A DNA stretch of 64,000 nucleotides from Streptomyces sp. CB02009 (lineage in GTDB: Bacteria > Actinomycetota > Actinomycetes > Streptomycetales > Streptomycetaceae): assembly GCF_001905825.1 (NCBI RefSeq), contig NZ_LIVV01000007.1, forward strand, positions 124,001-188,000, in the 5' to 3' direction. The translations under genes were made by a program, and so were the position numbers. Positions 54,988 through 64,000 of this stretch are shown in pieces. How positions within the stretch are numbered: the first letter of the stretch is position 1; every line of letters begins with the position of its first letter. The notes beneath the pieces were generated by a model that was not told where the DNA came from, ran no database searches, and was given only the letters and a program-made list of their open reading frames with translations.

Positions 54988-55432
54988 GGTTTCCCCCTAC
55001 CAGGTTGTGACCGCAAGCTTTCGTACCACGATAGCCGCCAAGCGCCGTTTGCGGGGCGGCTGTTGGCGAGAATGATGCGGAGCGTCCGGGCCCTGGACTG
55101 GGGTGCACCACTCTGGCATATGCCGTGGTCATGACGTGGCGGGAGAGTCTCAGGTCAGGGCCGTGCGCGAGGGGTTTCGCGTATGCGTTCGGCCCTGGGG
55201 GAGCGTGAGATTTTTTATGGGGAAACGGACGCGGTGGCGGTCGTTCCGGTCGCCTTCCGGCCCCTCGTGGTGGCCGAGAACCATCGGAAGGTCCCCGTGA
55301 AGCCCCCGGCGCCGACCCGGAATAAACGGAGACACCCTCCTGTTGTCATGCAGTCCACGCCGATCCACGGGTCGCTCAGCCGGTCCGTGCGTCGTCCATG
55401 AGTCCGTACGTGTGCCGAGGAGGGTCCCGAAG
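54988..55432. other. Intergenic region IclR / LLM oxidoreductase
   Basis: 445 bp without a convincing gene; two overlapping frames of 60-70 codons lack family similarity. It contains GTGCAC (55103-55108) and, six bases on, the palindrome GGCATATGCC (55115-55124), a pairing that recurs at 63123-63142. A run of six T at about 55212 lies in the leader. Regulatory sites for both genes are expected here. Confidence 0.5.
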
Positions 55433-56506
55433 GTGACCGACGCTATTCGAGGAGAGGCGCGGGGCTCCGCGCCCGTGCCGCTGTCCGTGCTGGACCTGGT
55501 GACCGTCGGCAGCGGCAGGACCGCGACCCAGGCGCTCGCCACCAGCGTCGAGCTGAGCAGGCTCGCCGAGCGGCGCGGCTTCCACCGGCACTGGGTGGCC
55601 GAACACCACTCCATGCCGGGCGTCGCCTCCTCGTCCCCTGCGGTGATCCTCGCCCATCTCGCCGCCCACACCACGCGCATCCGCCTCGGTTCGGGCGGCG
55701 TCATGCTGCCCAACCACGCCCCGCTGGTCATCGCCGAGCAGTTCGGCACCCTGGAGGCCTTCGCCCCGGGCCGGATCGACCTCGGGCTCGGGCGCGCGCC
55801 CGGAACCGACGGGGCCACGGCCGCCGCGCTGCGCCGCACCGCCACCCTCCACGAGGGCGCGGACGATTTCCCGGAGCAGCTCGCCGAGCTGACCCGCTTC
55901 CTGGACGACGACTTCCCGGACGGCCACCGGTACGCCCGGATCCACGCCGTGCCCGGCCCGGTGCAGGGCCCGAAGGGCCGGCCGCCGGTCTGGCTGCTCG
56001 GCTCGTCCGGCTTCAGCGCGCGCCTGGCCGGCCTGCTCGGGCTGCCCTTCGCGTTCGCCCACCACTTCTCGGCCAGGAACACGATCCCGGCGCTCGACCT
56101 CTACCGGGAGTCCTTCCGGCCCTCCGAGGTGCTCGACGCGCCGTACGCGATGATCGGCGTCTCGGCGCTGGCCGCCGACGAGGCGGCGCAGGCCCGTCGC
56201 CAGGTCCTCTCCGGCGCCCTCGCCATGCTGCGGCTGCGCACCGGCCGGCCCGGTCTGGTGCCGACGCCGGAGGAGGCGGAGGCGTACGCGTTCAGTCCCG
56301 CCGAGCGGGAGTTCGTGAACGACTGGCTGGCGAACATCGTCCACGGCACCCCCGACGAGGTCCGTACCGGTCTGGACGACCTCCGGAAGCGGACGGGCGC
56401 GGACGAGCTGATGATCACGGCCAACGCGCACGGCGGAGAGGCGCGGCTGCGGAGCTACGAGCTCATCGCGGACGCGTACGAACTCCCCGAGCTGCCCCAG
56501 GAGTAG
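55433..56506 (+). CDS. LLM-class flavin-dependent oxidoreductase
   Basis: 357-residue luciferase-like monooxygenase-fold enzyme using FMN or F420. Landmarks: PLSVLDLVTVGSGRTATQAL, SRLAERRGFHRHWVAEHHSM, VILAHLAAHTTRIRLGSGGV, MLPNHAPLVIAEQFGTLEAF and GRIDLGLGRAPGTD. The single-component bacterial luciferase-like subfamily (YhbW/YceB-type) has the same WVAEHHSMPG segment. Start GTG 55433 follows GAGGAGGG. Substrate is unknown, and whether the cofactor is FMN or F420 cannot be decided from the sequence. Confidence 0.9.
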   Translation: MTDAIRGEARGSAPVPLSVLDLVTVGSGRTATQALATSVELSRLAERRGFHRHWVAEHHSMPGVASSSPAVILAHLAAHTTRIRLGSGGVMLPNHAPLVIAEQFGTLEAFAPGRIDLGLGRAPGTDGATAAALRRTATLHEGADDFPEQLAELTRFLDDDFPDGHRYARIHAVPGPVQGPKGRPPVWLLGSSGFSARLAGLLGLPFAFAHHFSARNTIPALDLYRESFRPSEVLDAPYAMIGVSALAADEAAQARRQVLSGALAMLRLRTGRPGLVPTPEEAEAYAFSPAEREFVNDWLANIVHGTPDEVRTGLDDLRKRTGADELMITANAHGGEARLRSYELIADAYELPELPQE

Positions 56507-56690
56507 GTCGCGCCGGCTGTTCCGGGGTGGGGGCGGCCGGGTAAAAACCCTGGTCCCCGGAGGCGGTTGGTTCCTGCACGGATCCGGCCCCGCTCCACCC
56601 CTAAGTGAACCTTAAACCGCTCGTCACCGATGGTGGCGGGCGGTTCCGTTTTGTGCTGCGCGCCTCTGACGAGGCCTTTCTCCTTCGAAT

Positions 56691-56719
56691 TGGTCTAGTC
56701 CTCAATCTGGTTCAGACCA
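56691..56719 (+). promoter_or_regulatory. Tandem dre-like sites and promoter of the chitinase gene
   Basis: TGGTCTAGTCCT (56691-56702) and TGGTTCAGACCA (56708-56719) are 17 bp apart, the paired-repeat pattern of Streptomyces chitinase promoters. The second matches the DasR element closely. A -35-like TTGACG follows at 56720-56725 and, 17 bp later, TTATCA as a weak -10. DasR binding would cover the promoter. Confidence 0.8.
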
Positions 56720-56803
56720 TTGACGCACTGTTCACGTGCCGGTTATCACTGCTCCAGCTCCTGTACGGCACCACCCCCGCACTCCCCCCGATGGAGGCCG
56801 CAC

Positions 56804-58510
<1,707 letters not shown>

Positions 58511-58692
58511 GGCCCTGACCCGCACCGGGGCCAGGGAGGACCACATGACTCGCTGACCCCCGCATGAACCGCTGCCCCCGCCCGGAATGTCCCTCCGGCC
58601 GGGGGCAGTTCCATGTCCCGGGACCCGGGCGGGCAGCGGCTCCACGCCCGCCCGCGCCCGCCGGAGCCCGCGCCGTCCCTCCGTCCCCGGTC

Positions 58693-60648
58693 TCAGGCCG
58701 GCAGCGGCTCCGCGCCGATCAGCTCCGCGATGCGGTCCGGGGTCACGGCCCGCGAGTACAGCCAGCCCTGCCCCGTGTCGCAGCCGATCCGGCGCAGCCG
58801 GCTCGCCTGCCCCGAGGTCTCCACGCACTCGGCGGTGACCGTCAGCCCCAGCCGGTGCGCGAGCTGGACCAGCGCCTCGACGATCAGCTCGTCGGCCGGG
58901 TTGGCGTGCTCCTCGTCCTGGAAGCCGCGGACGAAGGAGCCGTCCAGCTTGAGCACGGAGACCGGCAGCCGGCTCAGATAGGCCAGGTTCGAGTAGCCGG
59001 TGCCGAAGTCGTCGATCGCGATCCGCACCCCCATGTCGCTCAGCGCCTGGAGCGCCTGGAGCGGCCGGCCGGCGGAGCCCATCACGGCCGACTCGGTGAG
59101 CTCCAGCTGGAGCAGGTGCGGGGCGAGCCCCGTCTCCGCGAGGATGCCGGCCACGTCGGCGACCAGGTCGGAGTCCCAGACCTGACGCACCGCCACGTTG
59201 ACGCTGACGAAGATCGGGCGCTCCCGCGGATGGTCCTTCTGCCACTGCCGGGCCTGCCGGCAGGCCGTGTTCAGCACCCAGCGGCCGAGCTCCACGATGG
59301 AGCCGTCCTCCTCGGCGATCCCGACGAACCGATTCGGCGGAAGGACGCCGAACTGCGGGTGGTTCCAGCGCACCAGCGCCTCCACCCCGCGCACCGCGCC
59401 GTCCGCCAGATCCACCAGCGGCTGGTACTCCAGGGCGAACTCCCCGCGCTCCACGGCCGGGCGCAGGGTGGAGGAGAGCGCCTGCCGGGTCATCCGGTGC
59501 GCGTTGCGCTCCGGGTCGAACAGGGTCCAGCGGGCCTTGCCGTCCGCCTTCGCCCAGTACAGCGTGGTGTCGGCGTCCTGCATCAGGGCCGTCGCCGTCG
59601 TGCCGGACCCGGAGCGCTCGACCACGCCGATCGAGGCGGAGACCGAGAGCCGCTGGCCGCCCAGGTCGAAGGGCCGCTGGAGCGCGTTCAGCACCGAGCG
59701 CGCCAGATCGGCGAGTTGCTCCGTGCCGGTGGATTCCTCGACCACGATCGCGAACTCGTCCCCGCCGAGCCGCGCCACGAGATGGCCTCCACTGCGGGTG
59801 TAGCCGTCGCTGTCCGCGCACTCCGTGAGACGGGAGGCGACGGCGGCGAGGAGCCGGTCGCCGACCCGGTGGCCGAGGGTGTCGTTGACGGCCTTGAAGC
59901 CGTCGAGGTCGAGGTAGCAGAGGCCGATCCGCCCTGTTCTGCCATACCCGTACGACTCGTACGACGAGCTGATCGTCCCGCCCGGTCCCACCGTGTCCAC
60001 CGCGCCCGCGACGGCGACGGCGCTCGCGGTGCCCGCGACGGCCGCGGCGCTCGCGCGGTCCGCCGCGTCCTGCGTCGAGGACTCCAGGGCCGCCGAGAGG
60101 CGCTCGAAGAACAGGGCGCGGTTGGGCAGTCGGGTCACCGGGTCGTGCATCTGGAGGTGCCGCAGCCGCGCCTGGAGCTCGCGCCGGTCGCTGATGTCCG
60201 TGATCGACAGCAGGACGCGCCGGCTGTCGGGCACGGGCGCGACGGTGACCTCGGCCCAGAGCGAGCGCCCGTCGGCGTGCTTGAGGCGGCGGGTGCAGCG
60301 GAAGCGGGAGCGCCGGCCGCGCAGCACCTCGCGGTACGCGTGCCAGGTGCGCCCGTCGGACGCGAGGTCGACGAGGTCGGCGGCGGCCTGCTCCCGGAGC
60401 GACTCCGGCGCGGCGCCGACGAGGGTGCCGAAGGAGTCGTTGGCGGTGACGACGACGCCGTCCTGGTCGATGACGGCCATCGCGAGCTGGGCGACGCGGA
60501 ACGCGGCGCGGTAGTCGCGGAGTTCCGAGGGGGAGCAGCCGACGCGCGGCTCGGCTCCGTACGGAGGGTGACGCTCCGTGAGTGCGGACTCCGCCGCGCG
60601 TGTCTCCGGCGGCTCTGGGTGCACCGGTCCTTCGGGGGTTCCGCTCAC
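58693..60648 (-). CDS. PAS-GGDEF-EAL cyclic-di-GMP turnover protein (RmdA-like)
   Basis: 651-residue soluble protein from GTG 60648 with GGGAG seven bases upstream (the open frame extends to 61023). Order: PAS domain (AAFRVAQLAMAVIDQDGVVV, LLSITDISDRRELQARL), GGDEF with intact RLGGDEFAIVVEE, and EAL with intact GVEALVRWNHPQFG, ELTESAVM and DDFGTGYSNLAYLSRLPV. Both domains look active, so it may make and degrade cyclic di-GMP, like the PAS-GGDEF-EAL proteins RmdA/RmdB that affect Streptomyces development. The GGDEF domain carries an insertion of about 45 residues (ASAAAVAGTASAVAVAG, SSSYESYGYG) after its first helix. It is divergent from the M6 protease. Confidence 0.9.
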   Translation of the reverse strand: MSGTPEGPVHPEPPETRAAESALTERHPPYGAEPRVGCSPSELRDYRAAFRVAQLAMAVIDQDGVVVTANDSFGTLVGAAPESLREQAAADLVDLASDGRTWHAYREVLRGRRSRFRCTRRLKHADGRSLWAEVTVAPVPDSRRVLLSITDISDRRELQARLRHLQMHDPVTRLPNRALFFERLSAALESSTQDAADRASAAAVAGTASAVAVAGAVDTVGPGGTISSSYESYGYGRTGRIGLCYLDLDGFKAVNDTLGHRVGDRLLAAVASRLTECADSDGYTRSGGHLVARLGGDEFAIVVEESTGTEQLADLARSVLNALQRPFDLGGQRLSVSASIGVVERSGSGTTATALMQDADTTLYWAKADGKARWTLFDPERNAHRMTRQALSSTLRPAVERGEFALEYQPLVDLADGAVRGVEALVRWNHPQFGVLPPNRFVGIAEEDGSIVELGRWVLNTACRQARQWQKDHPRERPIFVSVNVAVRQVWDSDLVADVAGILAETGLAPHLLQLELTESAVMGSAGRPLQALQALSDMGVRIAIDDFGTGYSNLAYLSRLPVSVLKLDGSFVRGFQDEEHANPADELIVEALVQLAHRLGLTVTAECVETSGQASRLRRIGCDTGQGWLYSRAVTPDRIAELIGAEPLPA

Positions 60649-61004
60649 CGCTCGCTCCCGTAGTGCAGTCGGGCCGGTCACATGTGGTCGGGACGGTCGG
60701 CCGAGGAAGAGTGTGCCGATCATAGAGCCCGTACGGGGGAGCCTTCCAGCTCCGGGGCGCCTCCGGGGAGCGCCCGCCGCTGTGAGACCGCCCACCGCCC
60801 CACCCCGCTCGATCGTTTCTGCGCGGGTCTGACATGGGTCGATGACGATGTGACCGAATGTGACTTTCCGTGAGCTGAAGCGTGCTCGTGTCGCGTCGAC
60901 CGCGTGTTGCGCTCTCACCCGACCGGGGCAGCGGAAACGTGCGAAACCTCGCAAACCATCACAAGGTGGGTGGAGTGTCCCGCATTCCCGATCCGGAGGT
61001 CCAC
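60649..61004. other. Divergent promoter region GGDEF-EAL / M6 protease
   Basis: 356 bp between two divergent genes. The middle contains the direct repeat GATGTGACCGAATGTGACTTT near 60847-60867 (ATGTGAC twice, 10 bp apart), a possible regulator or promoter site. No gene is supported. Confidence 0.4.
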
Positions 61005-62255
61005 GTGAGGGGTCAGCAGCCACCCGGGGGAGTGGACCGCTCGCGGCTCCGCGCCGGCGCGGCGGCCCTCACCTCGTTCGCCGCCCTGGCCGCCACCGGG
61101 CTCGTCGCCGGCCCCGCCGTCGGCGCCCCCACGGCGGGGCCCTGCGTCCTGCCCCGTACGGCGGCCCATCACTCGCTCGGCCTCGACACCTGGAACAGGT
61201 CGTACCCGCGGCCCGACCGCACCCTCGACGCGGTCATGATCTTCCTGTCGTTCCCGGACTCCGAGCCGCTCACCGAACCGGCCGAACTCGCCGCCGACCA
61301 CTTCCCCGCCACCAGCGAGTACTTCGCCCGCGCCTCCTACGGGCGCTTCCACCTGCGCCCGCACCCCCAGCGCGGCTGGACCCCGATGCCGAAGGAGTCG
61401 AGCGCGTACGACATACGGCGTGACTGGGACGCCGGACAGCGCTCCGCGTACCTCCGGGACGCGATCGGCGCCGCCGACGCGAGCATCGACTTCTCCCGGT
61501 ACGACATCGTCTACCTGGTCGCCGACCCGGACGCGCCCGGTGTGGACTCCGACGCGACCAAGGTCGTCAACCTGGAGAAGCCGATCGAGGTCGACGGCAC
61601 CGAGATCAAGCGGGTCGTCACCGTCTTCGAGCGGCACCCGCCCGACCGGAACGTCCTGGCCCACGAGACCGGGCACGTCTTCGACCTGCCCGACCTCTAC
61701 CACCGTCCGGCGGACGGCAAGGGCGACTGGGACACCCATGTGGGTGACTGGGACGTCATGGGCAGCCAGTTCGGGCTCTCCCCGGACCTCTTCGGCTGGC
61801 ACAAGTGGAAGCTCGGCTGGCTCTCCAGCGCCCAGGTCGCCTGCGTGCAGGGGACGGGTGCCCGGATGGTCAGCCTGGAAGCGACCGACGCCCAGCCCGC
61901 TCCCGGCGCCAGCCTCGGCACCCGGCTCGCCGTGGTCCGTACGGGCCCCGACAGCGTCCTCGCGATCGAGGCCAGGGGCCGCGCCGGCAGCAACGCCGAG
62001 ACCTGCACGGAGGGCGTCCTCGTCTACCGCGTCCGCGGTACCGCGGCCTCCGGCGACGGCCCCGTCGAGGTCGTCGACGCCCACCCGCGCACCGAGGCCT
62101 GCTGGGACCGCTCCGTCTACCCGCCCCTGGCGGACGCCCCGCTGGACGAGGGCGAGACGCTCACCGTGCCCGGGACGGGGGTACGGGTGGAGGTCGCGGA
62201 ACGGACCGGGACGGGTGCCTGGACGGTCCGGATCACCCCGCCCGCCGTCGACTGA
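61005..62255 (+). CDS. Secreted M6-family (immune-inhibitor-A-like) metalloprotease
   Basis: 416-residue secreted protease. GTG 61005 is chosen because GGAGG lies five bases upstream and a signal peptide follows directly (SRLRAGAAALTSFAALAATG to PAVGAP); earlier in-frame starts exist. The zinc motif is HETGH (NVLAHETGHVFDLPDLYH), with a downstream GDWDVMGSQFGLSPDLFGWH containing the DxMG turn of M6 enzymes. EYFARASYGRFHLRPHPQRG is also typical. A C-terminal beta domain (MVSLEATDAQPAPGASLGTR) follows. It is smaller than InhA and lacks its PKD domains. Confidence 0.85.
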   Translation: MRGQQPPGGVDRSRLRAGAAALTSFAALAATGLVAGPAVGAPTAGPCVLPRTAAHHSLGLDTWNRSYPRPDRTLDAVMIFLSFPDSEPLTEPAELAADHFPATSEYFARASYGRFHLRPHPQRGWTPMPKESSAYDIRRDWDAGQRSAYLRDAIGAADASIDFSRYDIVYLVADPDAPGVDSDATKVVNLEKPIEVDGTEIKRVVTVFERHPPDRNVLAHETGHVFDLPDLYHRPADGKGDWDTHVGDWDVMGSQFGLSPDLFGWHKWKLGWLSSAQVACVQGTGARMVSLEATDAQPAPGASLGTRLAVVRTGPDSVLAIEARGRAGSNAETCTEGVLVYRVRGTAASGDGPVEVVDAHPRTEACWDRSVYPPLADAPLDEGETLTVPGTGVRVEVAERTGTGAWTVRITPPAVD

Positions 62256-62310
62256 GCGCCAGGACCGGCAACCCGCGGGGAACACGGCCGGGGAACACCG
62301 CCGGGAACAC

Positions 62311-62344
62311 GAAGAAGCCCCTCGCTTCCGCGAGGGGCTTCTTC
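62311..62344. terminator. Bidirectional terminator between M6 protease and tRNA-Lys copy 3
   Basis: Perfect 15-bp stem (GAAGAAGCCCCTCGC with GCGAGGGGCTTCTTC), loop TTCC, T-rich on both sides. It serves the convergent protease and tRNA genes. It is nearly identical to the hairpin at 53990. Confidence 0.9.
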
Positions 62345-62350
62345 TGTCGG

Positions 62351-62424
62351 TGCGCCGCCAGGGACTCGAACCCCGGACCCGCTGATTAAGAGTCAGCTGC
62401 TCTAACCAACTGAGCTAGCGGCGC
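62351..62424 (-). tRNA. tRNA-Lys (anticodon CTT), copy 3
   Basis: Same mature 74-nt sequence as copies 1 and 2. The upstream flank differs (a -10-like TAATGT), and the primase-like gene upstream ends inside its 5' acceptor stem, overlapping by 10 bp. The hairpin at 62311-62344 ends the transcript. Confidence 0.97.
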
Positions 62425-63041
62425 CTGCTGACGTCGTAGACATTAGCACCCGGATCGGCGGGAGGAAAAATCGATACCCGCACGTCGGCGGCGGAAGCCG
62501 CCCGGACGGCCCGCACGCAGGCCCAGAGCACGACCTCGGGGCCGGGCAGCCAGGGGTTCCGGGTGTCGGGCGCCACCAGCCAGCGGGGCCCGGCGGAGCC
62601 GGAGGGCACGAGCGGCGGCACGGTCACCGCGTCCCCGATGCCGTGGCAGAGCGGCCGGGGGACGGCCTCGCCCCACTCCTCCCAGTCCAGCAGGGCCGGC
62701 AGCCGCTGGGCCGTGCCCGGCGCGGTGAACAGCATCATCCGGCCCCGGTGCACCGCCACGGGCCCCGAACCCGGGCCCTCCTCCCAGAGCCGGTCCAGCA
62801 TGCGGCGCCCGAAGACCGGGTCCACGTTGACCACGTCGAAGACGGCCCCGCAGGGCAGTGCCGCGAGGGAGTCCGGCCGGGACTCCCAGCGGGTGAGCGC
62901 GGCCTCCCGGTTCCCGGTGGCGGAGGCGAGCCAGGAGGCGCCGTCGGCGGTCACCCGGGCGGTCTGGTGCCGCCCCTCGTCGCCCTCCCGGAGGAACCGG
63001 AAGATGTCGTGCTCGGCCTCGTCGCGCGTCCACGTCGTCAT
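62415..63041 (-). CDS. Primase/polymerase-like protein of actinomycetes (prim-pol N-terminal type)
   Basis: 208-residue protein from ATG 63041. The sequence TARVTADGASWLASATGNRE, LAALPCGAVFDVVNVDPVFG, RRMLDRLWEEGPGSGPVAVH and RWLVAPDTRNPWLPGPEVVL resembles small Streptomyces proteins usually annotated as bifunctional DNA primase/polymerase N-terminal domain. The acidic catalytic pattern is not evident, so polymerase activity is doubtful. Its stop codon TAG (62417-62415) lies within the tRNA-Lys copy 3 sequence GCGCCGCTAG, an overlap of 10 bp. Confidence 0.6.
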   Translation of the reverse strand: MTTWTRDEAEHDIFRFLREGDEGRHQTARVTADGASWLASATGNREAALTRWESRPDSLAALPCGAVFDVVNVDPVFGRRMLDRLWEEGPGSGPVAVHRGRMMLFTAPGTAQRLPALLDWEEWGEAVPRPLCHGIGDAVTVPPLVPSGSAGPRWLVAPDTRNPWLPGPEVVLWACVRAVRAASAADVRVSIFPPADPGANVYDVSRRR

Positions 63042-63345
63042 ACGTCCAGGTCTACCGGCTGTCACGGATCGGTCGCCGAGAGTTCACCGAATCCCGGACA
63101 GAGGGAGAGGGGGAGGAGTATCGTGCACCCCCGGCATATGCCAGCTGTGCTTTTCGGCCACATACGACGAAGCCCTCCGGGCGGCCGGGAGGGCGCGCCG
63201 GAGGGCTCGGTGGAGGGCTCAGCGGACGGCTCGGTGGCGGCCGGGAGGCTGGGGCGCCGCCGCGAGGCTCGGGCGCCGCCGCGAGGCTCGGGCGCCGCCG
63301 GGAGGCTCGGGGGCCGCCGGGCGGCTCGGCCCTCCGTCGGGCGGC
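63042..63345. repeat. Intergenic region with palindrome pair and 19-bp repeats
   Basis: 304 bp with no gene. GTGCAC (63123) followed four bases on by GGCATATGCC (63133-63142) repeats the pattern at 55103-55124. A hairpin GCCCTCC/GGAGGGC lies at about 63173-63195. From 63243 to 63330 there are about four degenerate copies of GAGGCTCGGGCGCCGCCGC. Confidence 0.6.
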
Positions 63346-63702
63346 TCAGTCCTCGGACGGCCGGCCGTTGGTCCTGATCAGGTCGCGGCCGAACTCGATC
63401 ATCTTCCGGGCGTAGTCCTCGGTCCACTGCGCCCGCTCGGCGACGTCCGCCGGTGTCAGGCGGTCGAACCGGCGCGGATCCGCCAGCTGCGCCGCCGCGA
63501 TCGCCTGGAACTCGGTCGCCCGGTCCGTCGCCGCGCGGAACGCCAGCGTCAGTTCCGTCGCACGGGCCAGCAGCTCCCGCGGATCGTCCAGCGACTCCAG
63601 GTCGAAGAAGTGCTCCGGGTCGGCGGTCGCCTCGGCAGGCTCGAAGACCAGCGGTGCCGGCCTCAGCCGCCGCTGTCCGCTCCGCTCCGCGGGTTCCGCC
63701 AT
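63346..63702 (-). CDS. Conserved hypothetical protein (helical)
   Basis: 118-residue protein of unknown function from ATG 63702 with GAGGAG seven bases upstream. After a basic start (RSGQRRLRPAPLVFEPAEAT) it is mainly helical: DPEHFFDLESLDDPRELLAR, ATELTLAFRAATDRATEFQA, then ERAQWTEDYARKMIEFGRDL. The pattern suggests a small helical bundle; no motif or signal peptide is seen. It lies next to a TetR-type gene on the same strand, 145 bp apart. Confidence 0.65.
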   Translation of the reverse strand: MAEPAERSGQRRLRPAPLVFEPAEATADPEHFFDLESLDDPRELLARATELTLAFRAATDRATEFQAIAAAQLADPRRFDRLTPADVAERAQWTEDYARKMIEFGRDLIRTNGRPSED

Positions 63703-63846
63703 CGTCGCTCTCCTCTTCACGTTCACGGTCAGGCCGTACGCACCGGCGCGTCGCGCACCGGCTCTCCGCACACGGGCGGCCCGGAACCCCGGGCCGTCTT
63801 CCATTGTCCCGCGCCCCGCAAGAGGGCGTCGGGGGGCCGGGGCGCG

Positions 63847-64000
63847 GTCAGCCGTCGAGGCCGCGCAGAAGCAGTCGCAGGCCGCCGAAGAACTCCTGGT
63901 CGGGGTCGACTTCGCCGGCCGTCCGCGCGGTCTGCGTCAGATACGGGAACCTGTCCTCGGGCAGCGCGGCGATGGCCGAGGTGCCCGCTCCCGCCAGCGG
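63847..64000 (-). CDS. TetR-family regulator, C-terminal part only
   Basis: The last ~50 residues of a gene that enters from beyond the window edge: AALPEDRFPYLTQTAR, then DPDQEFFGGLRLLLRGLDG and a TGA stop. This tail resembles the C-terminal ligand-binding domain of TetR/AcrR regulators of the tetracycline-repressor type, which commonly end in FxFGLxxxLxGL. The DNA-binding part is not in the window, so the call rests on a short stretch. Confidence 0.6.

Noticed and set aside
55183..55401. 72-codon frame upstream of the LLM oxidoreductase
   Set aside because: It has no ribosome-binding site, no recognisable motif and a composition close to the other frames; left as an unassigned intergenic region.

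Overview
The window looks like chromosomal DNA of a Streptomyces or very close relative. GC content is very high with strong third-position bias, starts are often GTG, and the gene families are typical of the genus: class E and F sortases with LSETG/LAETG substrates, DUF3618, DUF445, HisKA_3 two-component pairs, GH18 chitinase and AA10 monooxygenase with dre-like (DasR) sites, IclR, ROK and HxlR regulators. Three near-identical tRNA-Lys(CTT) genes are dispersed through it. All calls come from reading the sequence; no database or folding program was run.

Layout. 1-9.6 kb is housekeeping and envelope DNA: a partial Bcp peroxiredoxin, DUF3618 and GroES-like proteins, a guanidine-III riboswitch driving a Gdx/SugE exporter, a class A penicillin-binding protein, a three-gene ABC-2 exporter, DUF445, and small or regulatory proteins. 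9.7-11.7 kb holds an Asp/Glu racemase, a gene-free imperfect palindrome of about 0.77 kb, and a TrmO-like protein. 11.9-20.6 kb is an accessory defence-type island. A leftward operon there encodes an HNH-like zinc protein, a ParB/Srx-like protein and a SNF2 helicase. It diverges from an HTH regulator across phased 32-bp operator-like repeats, and is followed by a NaeI-type restriction system (m5C methyltransferase, Vsr, NaeI-family nuclease). The island ends at a SEC-C gene whose last ~23 codons are tandemly duplicated beyond its stop.

20.6-32.8 kb carries a class E sortase, an MFS/HxlR pair with palindromic operators, a YidC-type insertase, an FAH-family hydrolase, two sortase-anchored surface proteins, and a Gfo/Idh oxidoreductase divergent from a ROK regulator. 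32.8-41.2 kb is a phosphonate (2-aminoethylphosphonate-like) uptake and catabolism cluster: GntR/UTRA regulator, FAD oxidoreductase, phosphonatase-like HAD hydrolase, a four-gene ABC importer and a Tat-exported phosphodiesterase/phosphatase. The FAD gene and the phosphatase share a 20-nt upstream motif. 41.2-49.2 kb has a NagD-like phosphatase, a secreted protein with class F sortase, about 1 kb of gene-free GC-rich repeats, tRNA-Lys copy 1, a secreted NlpC/PG-binding protein and an SPFH-domain membrane protein.

49.2-64 kb has the AA10 chitin monooxygenase, an acyl-CoA synthetase, a 15-bp minisatellite, a two-component system, tRNA-Lys copy 2, an IclR regulator, an LLM oxidoreductase, the GH18 chitinase, a PAS-GGDEF-EAL protein, an M6 protease, tRNA-Lys copy 3 overlapped by a primase-like gene, and a partial TetR gene.

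The most likely under-described system is the HNH-like/ParB-like/SNF2 operon with its divergent regulator, next to the NaeI-type R-M-V module. It combines a ParB-fold protein, an HNH-fold protein and a helicase, which recalls the architecture of GmrSD/SspE-type DNA restriction but matches no named system I recognise.
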